A stretch of DNA of 64,000 nt from DASSUW01 sp963849695 (GCA_963849695.1 CAWKIT010000003.1:248001-312000); one strand, 5' to 3'. Positions 26,474-35,891 are shown, counted from the stretch's first letter. Notes: a model not told the origin generated them from the sequence alone. Numbers and translations are program-made.

Positions 26474-26690
26474 TAGCGGCGAGGTCCCCGACGAGGCGGT
26501 CCGGCTGCACGCCCGGTTCGGCGCCGCGATGCCGACGATGAAGTCGACCATGCACTTGTACCCGGTCGACGGCGCGGCGCACGACGTGGCCTGATCCGAC
26601 ACTGCCTGGAGCTACCGCGACCCCCGCTGGGCAGCGGTGTTCGCGGGGTTGCCTGGCCCTACGCGGGGCGGCCCGAGCGGGGCGTCATGC
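26474..26690 (+). pseudogene. Relic of an FAD-linked oxidase C-terminus
   Basis: The translation GEVPDEAVRLHARFGAAMPT, then MKSTMHLYPVDGAAHDVA, is followed by an in-frame TGA and then SDTAWSYRDPRWAAVFAG in the same frame. This matches the C-terminal region of berberine-bridge/FAD-linked oxidases (…MHLYPIDGAVHRV…TAFSYRDARWAEV). There is no upstream remainder of the gene, which is cut off by the peptidase terminator. It is a fragment with a premature stop. The match is from memory and would need a protein search to confirm. Confidence 0.55.
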
Positions 26691-26697
26691 TCTGACG

Positions 26698-27075
26698 ATG
26701 AGCGTGTTCAGGGAGGCCGAGCTTCGCTACCTGGCCGGCGGGCGGCAGCTGGGACGGATCGCGACCGTCGGGGTGGACGGCACGCCGCACGTCGTGCCCG
26801 TCGGATGGATCTACAACGCGGCGCGGGACGCGATCGACGTCGGCGGTCACGAGCTCGACCGGACGAAGAAGTTCCGCGACGTGGCCCGGACGGGACGGGC
26901 CGCGATCGTGATCGACGATCTGGCGAGCACCGACCCCTGGCGGCCGCGCGGGATCGAGATCCGCGGTCGCGGCGAGGCGATCGCGCTGCCGACGCCGCTG
27001 ATCCGGATCCATCCTGAGCGGATCGTCAGCTGGGGGATCGAGGCCGGACGCAGCGCGCGCACGGTGGCGCAGTAG
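26698..27075 (+). CDS. PPOX-class (F420-dependent type) flavin/deazaflavin-binding protein
   Basis: The 125-residue split-barrel protein opens MSVFREAELRYLAGGRQLGR and continues IATVGVDGTPHVVPVGWIYN, then KKFRDVARTGRAAIVIDDLA and RGIEIRGRGEAI. This is the signature of the short pyridoxamine-5'-phosphate-oxidase-like group found in actinobacteria, many of which use F420. It probably acts as a cytoplasmic oxidoreductase on an unknown substrate. It stands alone after the FAD-oxidase relic. Confidence 0.85.
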   Translation: MSVFREAELRYLAGGRQLGRIATVGVDGTPHVVPVGWIYNAARDAIDVGGHELDRTKKFRDVARTGRAAIVIDDLASTDPWRPRGIEIRGRGEAIALPTPLIRIHPERIVSWGIEAGRSARTVAQ

Positions 27076-27119
27076 ATGATCGCTTGGTGCATGCCCGCGG
27101 GGCGGGTGGCTGCGGCGGG

Positions 27120-27145
27120 TCCGGCGAACTGCGGCTGGGCAGGGA
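27120..27145. repeat. Single end of the dispersed inverted-repeat family
   Basis: AACTGCGGCTGGG at 27127-27139 matches 13 bases of the 20-bp terminal repeat of the element at 45.0-45.3 kb, preceded by the related GGGTCCGGCG. No partner end is seen nearby. The 278-bp gap 27076-27353 otherwise shows no gene. Confidence 0.4.
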
Positions 27146-27353
27146 CCCGGGCGCGCCGCCGGCGAGGTCGGCCCGGGCCGCCGTGACCGGTCCCATTGTG
27201 GATTTCTACAAGGCGCTCGGCGCGCCGGCGGCACGCGGCTTGCTGGTCCGGCGCCTCGGCGACCTCGTCCGCGAGTGCCGTCGATGTCGCGCCCGAGCCG
27301 GGTCCCGACACGGACGGCGCGGTTGACGATGTGTCGCTCGGCCCAGGACGCCG

Positions 27354-28111
27354 TCACGACACTCGAGTCTGCCCGGACGCATCGCCGGCGCCGGGCTGGT
27401 CCGCGCGCGGGCGGAGCGATTGCGCGCGGCCCGCGGGTTCCTCCCAGTCCTCTTGGCGCCCGAGCGCGGTCATGTCGAGGTAGTAGTGAGTGCCGCCGAC
27501 CTGCTCGGTGCCGCGCCCGTAGGCGGAGTAGGTGTGGAAGACCCGCTCTCCGATGCGCAGGAACGCGCTCGTGCCGTGCAGCTCGCCGCGCGGGGCGGGC
27601 ATCCCGCGCGCCTCCCAGTCGGCCGCCGAGCGGTAGTTGTAGGTCGGGTCTTCGACGCTGTCGTCGAACGAGACCCCGTAGTCGAAGTTGAAGCGGCTGC
27701 CGAAGCTCGAGTACCAGGGAAAGGTCCAGCCCATCTTGCGCTTCCAGCGCTCGATCTTCGCGATCGGGGCCCGCGACACGACCGCGATCGTCGTGTCGCG
27801 CTCGTGCAGGTGCGCGATGTTCCCGTACTGATCGACGCGGCCGGCGCAGCTCATGCAGCCGTCCTCCCACTCCGGGTCGAAATGTAGTGCTCGACGATCA
27901 GCTGGTGGCGGCCCTCGAACAGCTCCAGCAGTGTCCGCGGCGTGCCGTCGGCCGCCGTGAAGCGATAGTCCTCGGTCACTTCCACCATCGGCAGACGCCG
28001 GCGTGCCGCGGCAAGCTCATCACGCGCCTTGGTCAGCCGCTTCTCCTGTTCGAGGAGCTCCACGCGCGCGCGCGTCCACTCCTCCCGGCTCACTATCTCA
28101 GGCAGGCTCAT
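27354..28111 (-). CDS. DUF899 thioredoxin-fold protein (single-base deletion near 27881)
   Basis: The gene is split into two frames. The N-terminal frame starts MSLPEIVSREEWTRARVELL and runs through LLELFEGRHQLIVEHY. The C-terminal frame continues FDPEWEDGCMSCAGRVDQYG, then NIAHLHERDTTIAVVSRAP and MGWTFPWYSSFGSRFNFDYG. Joining them needs one extra base at the AAA of 27880-27882 and yields 252 residues, the normal DUF899 length. The CMSC motif is the family's thioredoxin-like cysteine pair. Members are proposed to be cytoplasmic redox proteins. The neat repair by one base points to sequence error. Confidence 0.82.
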
Positions 28112-28250
28112 ACACCCAGTAGACCGCTTCACCGCGACAAAGTCATCGGCCACGCTTGAAGTACGCCGGCCTGTCGGCCAGGCTCGCATTCCCGACGGGG
28201 CGCGCCCGCGCGGAGGCGTTCCCGCGGGAACGCCTCCGCGCGGCTTTGCG

Positions 28251-28784
28251 TCAGGAGAGCCGGAGCACCCGGACAGTCATCACGTAGTTGGCGCCGTCGC
28301 GCGTGAACCAGAGGTTGCCGTAGGCCGTCGATCCGACATACGCGGGCAACGGGGCGTACGCGTCGCCCAGCCAGTCGTCGGGGTCGGGCCACCCGTCCTC
28401 GTCGTAAAGCGAGATCCAGACCGGCCCGGTGACGTCGCGAACGACGTTCGGGTACTCCATCTGGAGCGCGGTGGTGTCGTTCGGGCCCCACACCGTGGAT
28501 CCCTTCACCCGGATGTAGGCCTCGTCCTCGAAGCCGTCCTCCGTCTCGTACGCACGCAGCGTGTCGATGAAGAGGCGGTACTTGGGCGGCGGCGGGCTCG
28601 GGGGATGCGGAGGCGGCGGCGGGTCGTCGGGCGGCACGTGGCAGCCCTGCGGCGGGCACGCGGACGCGGTGGACGGGGTCGCGAGCGAGATGCCGGCGGG
28701 AATCGCCAGCAGCGCGACCAGCAGCGCCGCCAGCATCGCCCGACCGGGTCGCATCCGCCGATGCGAACTGGACTTCAGGGACAT
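28251..28784 (-). CDS. Secreted protein with proline-rich linker
   Basis: The ATG at 28784 is preceded by a strong AAGGAG site (28792-28797) and gives 177 residues; the longer ORF start is not supported. It has a signal peptide (MLAALLVALLAIPAGISLAT), a short Cys-containing stretch, the linker PPDDPPPPPHPPSPPPPK, and a C-terminal beta-rich domain of about 100 residues (YRLFIDTLRAYETEDGFEDE, WISLYDEDGWPDPDDW). The acidic C-terminal domain resembles small calcium-type or adhesion modules but I do not recognise the family. It is the first gene past the SARP regulator. Confidence 0.75.
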   Translation of the reverse strand: MSLKSSSHRRMRPGRAMLAALLVALLAIPAGISLATPSTASACPPQGCHVPPDDPPPPPHPPSPPPPKYRLFIDTLRAYETEDGFEDEAYIRVKGSTVWGPNDTTALQMEYPNVVRDVTGPVWISLYDEDGWPDPDDWLGDAYAPLPAYVGSTAYGNLWFTRDGANYVMTVRVLRLS

Positions 28785-28934
28785 CGTGTCTCCTTGGTCG
28801 AGGGGTCGTGCAGAGAGGACGTCGTGTCGACGCGTGTATTCCGGGCGGCTCTGCTCGCGCTCAGGGTTCTCGGACCGGCGAAGCCGAGGGCTGTGGGATC
28901 TTCGCGGCGGCCGCAAGCCGCTGCTTGCGCGGAC

Positions 28935-31900
28935 CTAAACGGTGGGGGCGGCCGTGTTCTTCGCGGCCTCTTGCATGCCCAGTTCGCGGTAGATCGCGCG
29001 CGCTCGTGCCAGGAGCTCTTCCGCCTGCGTCCGGTCACCGCGAGCGTTGCGCCGCAGAAGCATGCGGGCGTGCTCCTCGTGCGTGCGCGCCACGAACGGG
29101 CGAGCGCCCATCCGATGGTTCATCTGCAGCGCTTGCTGGAAGTGGTGCGTGGCTTCATCGAACCGGCCCTGGAGGTTCGCGAGGGTGCCGAGCGGCCGGC
29201 TGACGGAGTCGAGCGCGAGCTCGGGCAGGGCAACGGCGTTCTGCGAGCCGTACGGCAGGAGGAGCTCGTAGAGCGGTCCGGCAGCGTCGGTGTCATCGAG
29301 CAGCGCGCAGGTCTCGGCGAGGAGGCAGATGCTGACGAGCCATTCCTCGTCGACGTGCCAGTTGGAGAGGTCGCGGGCGGTGAGCTCGCGCACGAGGGTC
29401 TCGGCCTCCGCGGCTCGCTGAAGGTGGGCGTAGACGTGAGCGAGGATTGCTCCGTGCATGAGCGGTGAGGGAAACTCGTGCGGGTAGTCCTCGATCTCAC
29501 GCTCGTAGCCGGCGAGGGTTGCCTGCTCGCGGCGCAGCATGAACAGCTGGATCCTGCGCGTCGCCAGCGCGTTCCAGGCCACCGCGCGGCCGCCGATGGC
29601 CGCAGCCTGCTCGATCTGCTCGGCCGCCTCGGCGAAGCGGCCGTGGGACAGCGCGAGCGTGGTCTCCGCCGCAGCGACGGTCCAGAGCTGGGCAGGTTGC
29701 CTCAGTTCGCCCGCAAGCCGGACCATCGCGGCCAGCTCGGCCGCGCGGCGGTCGGGGTCGCCGAGCTCCCAAGCGGCCCAGAACCAGTGCTCGTGTCCGT
29801 CGAAGAGCCGTTCTTGGTCTCCGGCTCGAGCGGCCGCGGAGACGATCTCCTCAGCCTCGGCGAACCGTGCCGGCGCAGTGTGGGGCGCGAGCGTCGCGGC
29901 GGCCGTCGCGGCGAGCGCGTTGGCGAGTGTCAAGGGGTCGCCGATCCGGCGAGCGAGCCGCAGCGCCTCTGAACAGATGTCCTCGCGACGCTCGCGAGAC
30001 GGTGAGTGGCGAAGCGCCGCCGCGAGACGCGAGAGCAGCTGGACGCGCAGCAACGCGTGTTCCTCGCCCAGACCGGACAGCGCGTCCTCGAGCAACGGGA
30101 CGATCCGCTCGTCGGCGACGGCGTGCGTCCAGAGGAACCTGCCGCCGTAGCCGGCCGCTGCGCGGGCGACCAACTCGGGCAGGTCGGCGGCCCGGCCGAG
30201 TTCGGCCGCACGCAGGAAGGTCGCCTTGGCCGCTTGCGCGTCCCCGGACCGGCTCTGGGCGTTGCCGAGCGCGAGCAGCAGCTCGCAGCGCACCCGCGCC
30301 GTGCCATCGGCCCCGAGCGCGGCGAGCGCCATCTGGTACAGACGCGCTGCCTCCTCGAAGGCGAGGAGACCGACCGCGCGGGCGCCGGCCCGGCGGGCGT
30401 AGTCGACCGCCTTGCCGCGACCATCTGCAGCTGCGGACTCGAAGAAGTGATGTGCGAGCTCGGCGAGATGGGCTTCGAGATCCGAGGCATAGAGCGACTC
30501 CAGGACCTCGCCGACCTGTCGATGGAGGCGCGCCCGGCGACCGCTCGGCAGACGGTGGTACGCGGCGTCCCGGATCAGGGCGTGGGCGAATCGCAGGCGC
30601 CCGATCGCGCCGGAAACCTCTGACACGACCCGCGTGTCGATCGCCTCGTCGAGCAACTCGAGCACGGCATCGCGATCGAGTCCGATGACCGCAGTCAGCG
30701 AATCAATGTCGAATTCGCGACCCATGACCGACGCGACGGAGAGCAGCCGGTCGCATTCAGAAGAGAGATGGCGCAGGCGGTGGCCGATGACCTCTCTCAC
30801 GCTCTGCGGAACCGCGAGCGGTCCCGTGCCCGGCTCGCGCAGGCGCTGCTCCGTAGCGAGCAGCCGCACGATCTCGCCCACGAACAGCGGGTTGCCCTCC
30901 GTCTCGGCGTGCAACGACGGACCGAGCTCGGCTGCCGGAGCCCCTGGCGCGGCGGCCTCGATGAAGCGCACGACGTCGCTCGCGGCGAGCCCGGAAAGCG
31001 CAAGCGTGCGCGTGACGGGCTCGCGCGCGAGCTCGGTGACCGTGGTTGTGAGCGGCTCCGTAAGCGTCGGATCGACGTCGCGGTATGCGCCGACGACCAT
31101 CAGCCGGCTGTCGCCGAGCTCACGAGCGACGAATCGCAACAGGAGCAGCGAGGGCTCGTCCGCGGCGTGGAGATCGTCCAGCATCACCACCAGCGGCTGC
31201 GCGGCGGCCATGCGCTTGATGAACGCAGTGAGCGAATCGAACAGGCGGAAGCGCGCGCCCTCCGACTCGATCGCCGGTGCCGGCGCCAGATCGCCGAGTC
31301 GTTCCCGCAGCTCCGGATGCAGCCGGGCCACGTCGACCGCTCCCTGACCAAGCTGGGAACGAATGACCTCCGCGTCGGCCTCGCGGAGATACGGCCGCAG
31401 CGACTGCACCCACGGCCAGTAGGCAGGGGCACCTCCTGCTTCCCAGCAACGGCCGACGAGCACCCGAGCGCCGCGGGCCCGCGCTCGCGCGGTCAGCTCC
31501 TCGGCGAGCCGGCTCTTGCCGACGCCGGGCTCGCCGACGAGGAGGAACAGGCTCCCGCGGCCGGCGAACGCATCCTCGACGCCGCGGACCAGCTCGGCCA
31601 GCTCTCGCTCACGGCCGACGAACGCCCCGCGCGGCGTACGGTCCACGTGCGCTTCCACGGGCAGATCGAGGCGCGGATCCTGCGCCAGGATCGCCTCGTG
31701 AAGCTCGCGGAGGCCGCGCCCGGGCTCGATGCCCAGCTCCTCGACCAACACGGCGCGTGCGCTCCGAAACGCCTCGAGCGCCTCAGCCTGGCGACCGGCG
31801 CGGTACAGGCACAACATCAGCTGGCCGCGGAGCCGCTCGCGCAGCGGATGCTCCAGTACAAGCGCCTCCAACTCGCCGGCGACCTCGGCGTGACGACCCG

Positions 31901-32390
31901 CGGCGAGCTCGGAGTCGATCCGCTGCTCGACCGCGGCCAACCGCAGCTCCTCCAGCCGCACGATCTCGGCCCGGGCGAACGGCTCATACGCGAGATCCGC
32001 GAGAGCAGGCCCTCGCCATAGCGCAAGCGCCTCGTTCAGCAGCTGCGCCGCGCTCTCCGGATCCGTGCCACGCGCCTGGGCGACAAGGCGTTCGAACCGT
32101 GCGAGATCGAGCTCAGAAGGATCGACGTGCAGCACATAGCCCGGTGTGCGCGTCAGCAGCCGGCCGGTCCCGAGCGTCTTGCGTAGGCGCGAGACGTAGG
32201 TCTGGACGCTCTTCGCGACGGTCGACGGCGGCGACTCCCCCCACAGCAGATCGATGAGCCGCTCCGTCGAGACGACGTCGTTGGCGTGCAGCAGCAGGAC
32301 CGCCAGGAGCGCGCGCTGCTTCGCCCCGCCCAGCGCTAGCGGTCGGTCGCGCTCGACCACTTCCAGTGGTCCGAGGAGCCGGAAATCCAT
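28935..32390 (-). CDS. SARP/BTAD regulator with AAA ATPase and TPR domains (AfsR-like)
   Basis: Starting at MDFRLLGPLEVVERDRPLAL gives 1151 residues. Order of domains: an OmpR-type winged helix (residues 1-95), a bacterial transcriptional activator (BTAD) domain of TPR-like helices (95-245), and an AAA/STAND ATPase at about 270-560 with Walker A VGEPGVGKSRLAEEL and Walker B LVVMLDDLHAADEP. About 500 residues of C-terminal TPR-like helices follow. This is the AfsR/'AAA family ATPase BTAD' group, which couples a nucleotide-dependent switch to transcription activation. No biosynthetic cluster is adjacent; the secreted protein at 28.3-28.8 kb is the nearest possible target. Confidence 0.9.
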   Translation of the reverse strand: MDFRLLGPLEVVERDRPLALGGAKQRALLAVLLLHANDVVSTERLIDLLWGESPPSTVAKSVQTYVSRLRKTLGTGRLLTRTPGYVLHVDPSELDLARFERLVAQARGTDPESAAQLLNEALALWRGPALADLAYEPFARAEIVRLEELRLAAVEQRIDSELAAGRHAEVAGELEALVLEHPLRERLRGQLMLCLYRAGRQAEALEAFRSARAVLVEELGIEPGRGLRELHEAILAQDPRLDLPVEAHVDRTPRGAFVGRERELAELVRGVEDAFAGRGSLFLLVGEPGVGKSRLAEELTARARARGARVLVGRCWEAGGAPAYWPWVQSLRPYLREADAEVIRSQLGQGAVDVARLHPELRERLGDLAPAPAIESEGARFRLFDSLTAFIKRMAAAQPLVVMLDDLHAADEPSLLLLRFVARELGDSRLMVVGAYRDVDPTLTEPLTTTVTELAREPVTRTLALSGLAASDVVRFIEAAAPGAPAAELGPSLHAETEGNPLFVGEIVRLLATEQRLREPGTGPLAVPQSVREVIGHRLRHLSSECDRLLSVASVMGREFDIDSLTAVIGLDRDAVLELLDEAIDTRVVSEVSGAIGRLRFAHALIRDAAYHRLPSGRRARLHRQVGEVLESLYASDLEAHLAELAHHFFESAAADGRGKAVDYARRAGARAVGLLAFEEAARLYQMALAALGADGTARVRCELLLALGNAQSRSGDAQAAKATFLRAAELGRAADLPELVARAAAGYGGRFLWTHAVADERIVPLLEDALSGLGEEHALLRVQLLSRLAAALRHSPSRERREDICSEALRLARRIGDPLTLANALAATAAATLAPHTAPARFAEAEEIVSAAARAGDQERLFDGHEHWFWAAWELGDPDRRAAELAAMVRLAGELRQPAQLWTVAAAETTLALSHGRFAEAAEQIEQAAAIGGRAVAWNALATRRIQLFMLRREQATLAGYEREIEDYPHEFPSPLMHGAILAHVYAHLQRAAEAETLVRELTARDLSNWHVDEEWLVSICLLAETCALLDDTDAAGPLYELLLPYGSQNAVALPELALDSVSRPLGTLANLQGRFDEATHHFQQALQMNHRMGARPFVARTHEEHARMLLRRNARGDRTQAEELLARARAIYRELGMQEAAKNTAAPTV

Positions 32391-32522
32391 TTCTCGTCGC
32401 CGACCGTACCACGCGCCCCTCGTCGACTGGGCGTCTACCGCTCGCCTCCGTCCCCGTATACCGGCGCCGCGCACAGTGCCTGGCACAAGACCGCGCCCCG
32501 CGGTCACGACCAGGAGGAAGCC

Positions 32523-32642
32523 ATGACAACCGAAGCGACACCCCCGGCCGGCTGGTGGACTCGGCTGCGCACGCTCCCGGCCCGCATGTTCGCGAGCTTG
32601 GCCGACGACACCCGCGACTGGCGGCGCGGCTGCGGACTCTGA
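32523..32642 (+). CDS. Small ORF (39 aa) with a strong ribosome binding site
   Basis: An ATG preceded by AGGAGG (32512-32517) at ideal spacing opens a 39-codon frame, MTTEATPPAGWWTRLRTLPA and so on to GCGL. It has an amphipathic Trp/Arg-rich middle. It lies in the divergent gap upstream of the SARP gene, where nothing else is coding. I do not recognise a family. It may be a true small protein, or the surviving 5' end of a truncated gene. Confidence 0.45.
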   Translation: MTTEATPPAGWWTRLRTLPARMFASLADDTRDWRRGCGL

Positions 32643-32652
32643 TCGTCAGCCC

Positions 32653-33135
32653 TCAGCTCACCGCTTGCTTCACGAGCGCGGCGATCCTTGCCTCCTCGGC
32701 GGCGGTCAACTCCGTCAGCGCGAACGAGGTCGGCCACATGGCGCCTTCGTCGAGGTTCGCCTTGTCACTGAAGCCGAGCGTCGCGTACCTCGCCTTGAAC
32801 TTCTGCGCGCTCTGGAAGAAGCAGACGACATTGCCTTCCTTGGCGTATGCGGGCATGCCGTACCAGGTTCTCGGCGCGAGCGCCGGCGCGCTGGCTGTGA
32901 TGAGGGCATGGAGCCGTTCGGCCATGGCGCGATCCGGTTCCGGCATCTCGGCGATCTTCGCGAGCACGTCGCTTTCCCCGTCCGCCTTGCCCCCGCGGCG
33001 CGCTGCCGCCTTCAACTCCTTGGAGCGTTCCCTCATGGCGGCTCGCTCCTCGGCCGTAAATCCCTTGGACGCCGTGCCGCTGGTGCTCTTGGCGGACTGC
33101 CGCGCGCCCTTCTTCGCGGGCTTCCTCTCAGCCAT
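32653..33135 (-). CDS. DUF1801/YdhG-like protein
   Basis: The 160-residue protein begins with a Lys/Ala-rich, probably disordered tail (residues 1-60). The DUF1801 frataxin-like domain follows, recognised by APRTWYGMPAYAKEGNVVCF, FKARYATLGFSDKANLDEGA and LTAAEEARIAALVKQAV. Family members have been proposed to bind iron, but the role is not settled. It is separate from the neighbouring cstA operon. Confidence 0.85.
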   Translation of the reverse strand: MAERKPAKKGARQSAKSTSGTASKGFTAEERAAMRERSKELKAAARRGGKADGESDVLAKIAEMPEPDRAMAERLHALITASAPALAPRTWYGMPAYAKEGNVVCFFQSAQKFKARYATLGFSDKANLDEGAMWPTSFALTELTAAEEARIAALVKQAVS

Positions 33136-33177
33136 TGCGAAGCACCTCCGTGCGCAAACGAGTCGCTAACGCCCGCA

Positions 33178-33366
33178 TCAGCAGCAGCGCGCGCGAGGGT
33201 TCTCCTCGCGCGCGTCCTGCCGCCGGCGCTCGAAGTCGCGCCGCGACATCACCGGCTGGTCCAGATGCTCGCGCCGCATGTGCGCGACGTAGCGGTCGTA
33301 GGCCGACTCGCCGGACACCTCGCGCAGGTACCAGCGGACACCGGCGAACGCCTGCTTCACGGTCAT
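33178..33366 (-). CDS. ybdD: YbdD/YjiX-family small protein
   Basis: The 62-residue protein reads WYLREVSGESAYDRYVAHMR and ends in EENPRARCC, the conserved form of the DUF466 (YbdD/YjiX) family. Its ATG overlaps the cstA stop (ATGA). In enterobacteria YbdD partners with the carbon-starvation protein CstA in pyruvate or peptide uptake, so the same pairing is expected here. Confidence 0.88.
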   Translation of the reverse strand: MTVKQAFAGVRWYLREVSGESAYDRYVAHMRREHLDQPVMSRRDFERRRQDAREENPRARCC

Positions 33367-35546
33367 GGCTCACCACCCGTGCGCGCCGGCGCCCGCTCCT
33401 CGCGTGCGAACCCTCCGTTGCCGGCGCCCGCGCCGGCGAGCACCGCGCGCTCCTCGGCGGTCGGGAACAGCGCGGCGGGCGCGACGATCTTCGACTCGAC
33501 GTACTCGGCCTCCGTCGAGGGCAGCGGCTCGCGCGCGCGGATCGCCTTGAACCACACCCGTGACGCGTCGAGGATCACGATGATGATCATCGTCGCAAAC
33601 AGCGCGGCGAGGACGCCGTCGACGGTCGAGTTCGTGACGACCGCCTGCATGTCGTCCATGTTCGTGGCGGGCGGCAGGACCTCGCCGGCGTCGAGGGCAT
33701 CCTTGTAGCGGTCGCGCTGGGCGAAGAAGCCGATCATGGGATCGCCCGAGAAGACCTTCTGGTAACTGGCCGTGAGTGTCACGGCCGCGTCCCAGGCCAG
33801 CGGGATGCCCGTCACCCATGCCCATTTCAGCTTGCCCGCCTTGATCAGCAGCGTCGTCGCCAGCGTCAGCGCCACCGCCGCCAGCAGCTGGTTGGCGATG
33901 CCGAACAGCGGGAACAGCTGGTTGATGCCGCCGAGCGGGTTGGTCACGCCCGTGTAGAGGAAGTAGCCCCAGGCCGCGACCACGACCGCGCTCGTCGCCC
34001 ACAGGCCGGGCTTCCAGCTCACGCGCCCGATCGGCTTCCAGACGTTGCCGAGCGTGTCCTGAAGCATGAATCGCCCGACCCGCGTGCCCGCGTCCACCGT
34101 GGTGAGGATGAACAGGGCCTCGAACATGATCGCGAAGTGGTACCAGAAGGCCTTCAGGCTCTCGGCGGTCGCTCCGGCGAAGATCTCCGACATGCCGATG
34201 GCCAGCGTCGGCGCCCCGCCGGTACGCGCGACGAGCGTCTCCTCCTCGACCGCGGTCGCGGCGGACTGGAGCTCGCCCGGCGAGACCGCGAAGCCGAGCT
34301 CGTTGACGGCCTGCGACGCCGACTGGACGCTGTCGCCCACCACCGCGGCGGGCGCGTTCATCGCGTAGTAGATGCCGGGGTCGATGATCGAGGCGGCGAT
34401 GATCGCCATCACGGCTACGAACGACTCCATCAGCATCGCGCCGTAGCCGATGAAGCGAACCTGCGTCTCCTTCTCGATCATCTTCGGCGTCGTGCCGGAG
34501 GCGATCAGCGAGTGGAAGCCCGAGAGGGCGCCGCAGGCGATGATGATGAACACGAACGGGAACAGCGCGCCCGCGAACACGGGACCCTCGCCGTTGGAGG
34601 CGAACGGCGTGACCGCCTCGTTCTGCATCACCGGCAGCGTCACGAGGATGCCGACCGCCAGCAGCACGATGGTGCCGATCTTCATGAAGGTCGACAGGTA
34701 GTCGCGCGGCGCCAGCAGCATCCACACCGGCAACACCGAGGCAAAGAAGCCGTAGCCCATCAGGCAGAAGGTCAGCGTCTCGGGCGACAGCGTGAACGTG
34801 TCGGCCAGCGACGAGTCCTGCACCCAGCCGCCGGCCACGATCGCCAGCAGCAGCAGCCCGACGCCGATCGCGGTCGTCTCCATCACGCGCCCCGGCCGCA
34901 GGACGCGCATGTAGAAGCCCATGAAGAACGCGATCGGGATCGTCATCGCGAGCGAGAACGTCCCCCACGGCGACGCCGCCAGCGCGTTCACGACCACCAG
35001 CGCCAGCACCGCGAGCAGGATGATCATGATCGAGAAGACCGCGACCAGCGCGGCGACGCCGCCGACCGGCCCGATCTCGTCGCGCGCCATCTGACCGAGG
35101 CTCTTGCCGTCGCGGCGCATCGAGAAGAACAGGATCACCATGTCCTGCACGGCGCCGGCGAAGATGACGCCGACGACGATCCAGATCGTGCCCGGCAGGT
35201 AGCCCATCTGGGCCGCGAGCACCGGCCCGACAAGCGGCCCGGCGCCCGCGATCGCTGCAAAGTGGTGGCCGAACAGGACGCGTCGGTCCGTCGGCTGGTA
35301 GTCCATGTCGTTCTCGAGCCGCTCGGCCGGGGTCGCCCGCTTGGAGTCGACGCCGAGCACCTTCTTGGTGATGAAGCGGGCGTAGAAGCGATACGCGATG
35401 GCATACGAGCCGACCGCGGCTGCGATCAGCCATGCCGCGGAGATCTGCTCGCCGCGGACGAGCGCGATCACACCCCACGCCACGGCCCCGATGAGCGCCA
35501 CGAGCGTCCAGATGACGATCGAGCGCGTGCGCGACTTTGTCCTCAC
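33363..35546 (-). CDS. cstA: CstA-family pyruvate/peptide transporter
   Basis: A GTG start preceded by GGAGGGG gives 727 residues with about 16-18 transmembrane helices. Diagnostic CstA segments are present: DYQPTDRRVLFGHHFAAIAG, GPLVGPVLAAQMGYLPG, CGALSGFHSLIASGTTPKMI, and LFGIANQLLAAVAL. The protein imports pyruvate or peptides across the inner membrane. Its start overlaps the stop of the upstream small Cys-rich gene (GTGA) and its stop overlaps ybdD, so three genes form a coupled operon. Confidence 0.93.
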   Translation of the reverse strand: MRTKSRTRSIVIWTLVALIGAVAWGVIALVRGEQISAAWLIAAAVGSYAIAYRFYARFITKKVLGVDSKRATPAERLENDMDYQPTDRRVLFGHHFAAIAGAGPLVGPVLAAQMGYLPGTIWIVVGVIFAGAVQDMVILFFSMRRDGKSLGQMARDEIGPVGGVAALVAVFSIMIILLAVLALVVVNALAASPWGTFSLAMTIPIAFFMGFYMRVLRPGRVMETTAIGVGLLLLAIVAGGWVQDSSLADTFTLSPETLTFCLMGYGFFASVLPVWMLLAPRDYLSTFMKIGTIVLLAVGILVTLPVMQNEAVTPFASNGEGPVFAGALFPFVFIIIACGALSGFHSLIASGTTPKMIEKETQVRFIGYGAMLMESFVAVMAIIAASIIDPGIYYAMNAPAAVVGDSVQSASQAVNELGFAVSPGELQSAATAVEEETLVARTGGAPTLAIGMSEIFAGATAESLKAFWYHFAIMFEALFILTTVDAGTRVGRFMLQDTLGNVWKPIGRVSWKPGLWATSAVVVAAWGYFLYTGVTNPLGGINQLFPLFGIANQLLAAVALTLATTLLIKAGKLKWAWVTGIPLAWDAAVTLTASYQKVFSGDPMIGFFAQRDRYKDALDAGEVLPPATNMDDMQAVVTNSTVDGVLAALFATMIIIVILDASRVWFKAIRAREPLPSTEAEYVESKIVAPAALFPTAEERAVLAGAGAGNGGFAREERAPARTGGEP

Positions 35547-35891
35547 TGGTCCCCTCCTGCTGTCGGCTCCGCCCGCCCGAAAACGGCGCGCAGGCCGAAG
35601 TCGGGCGGCAGGTCGGAGCGGAAGTGGCGCATGCCGAGCATGCGCCGGCAATCGATGGTCACGTCGCGGCGTGCCAGGTGCGGCACTGCCATGCGATGCG
35701 CGTAGACGCGACGTCCCTCGAGCGCTCGGCAGTGGCACGAGCGACCGGCTGTCCTCCAGCGTGCGGCGCGGAGCGCGGCGCAGCGACACCTCGCCGGCGC
35801 ACGCGCAGCAGATCGCAACCCGGTGCCAGTCGAACACCAAGGCTTCGTCCTCGCGGAGCTCCGTGCGCGCTTGCGGCGTCAGGTGGATCAA
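35543..35891 (-). CDS. Small cysteine-containing protein upstream of cstA (probable frame break near 35735)
   Basis: A TTG start with a strong GGAGG site opens IHLTPQARTELREDEALVFD, followed by WHRVAICCACAGEVSLRRAP. Coding character then moves to the next frame as CHCRALEGRRVYAHRMAVPH and ends in GLRAVFGRAEPTAGGDQ, with the stop overlapping the cstA GTG. The total length is one base over a multiple of three, consistent with one inserted base and a protein of about 115 residues. Several Cys residues (CCACAG, CHC) could bind metal. I do not recognise the family. Translational coupling suggests a role linked to CstA. Confidence 0.5.
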
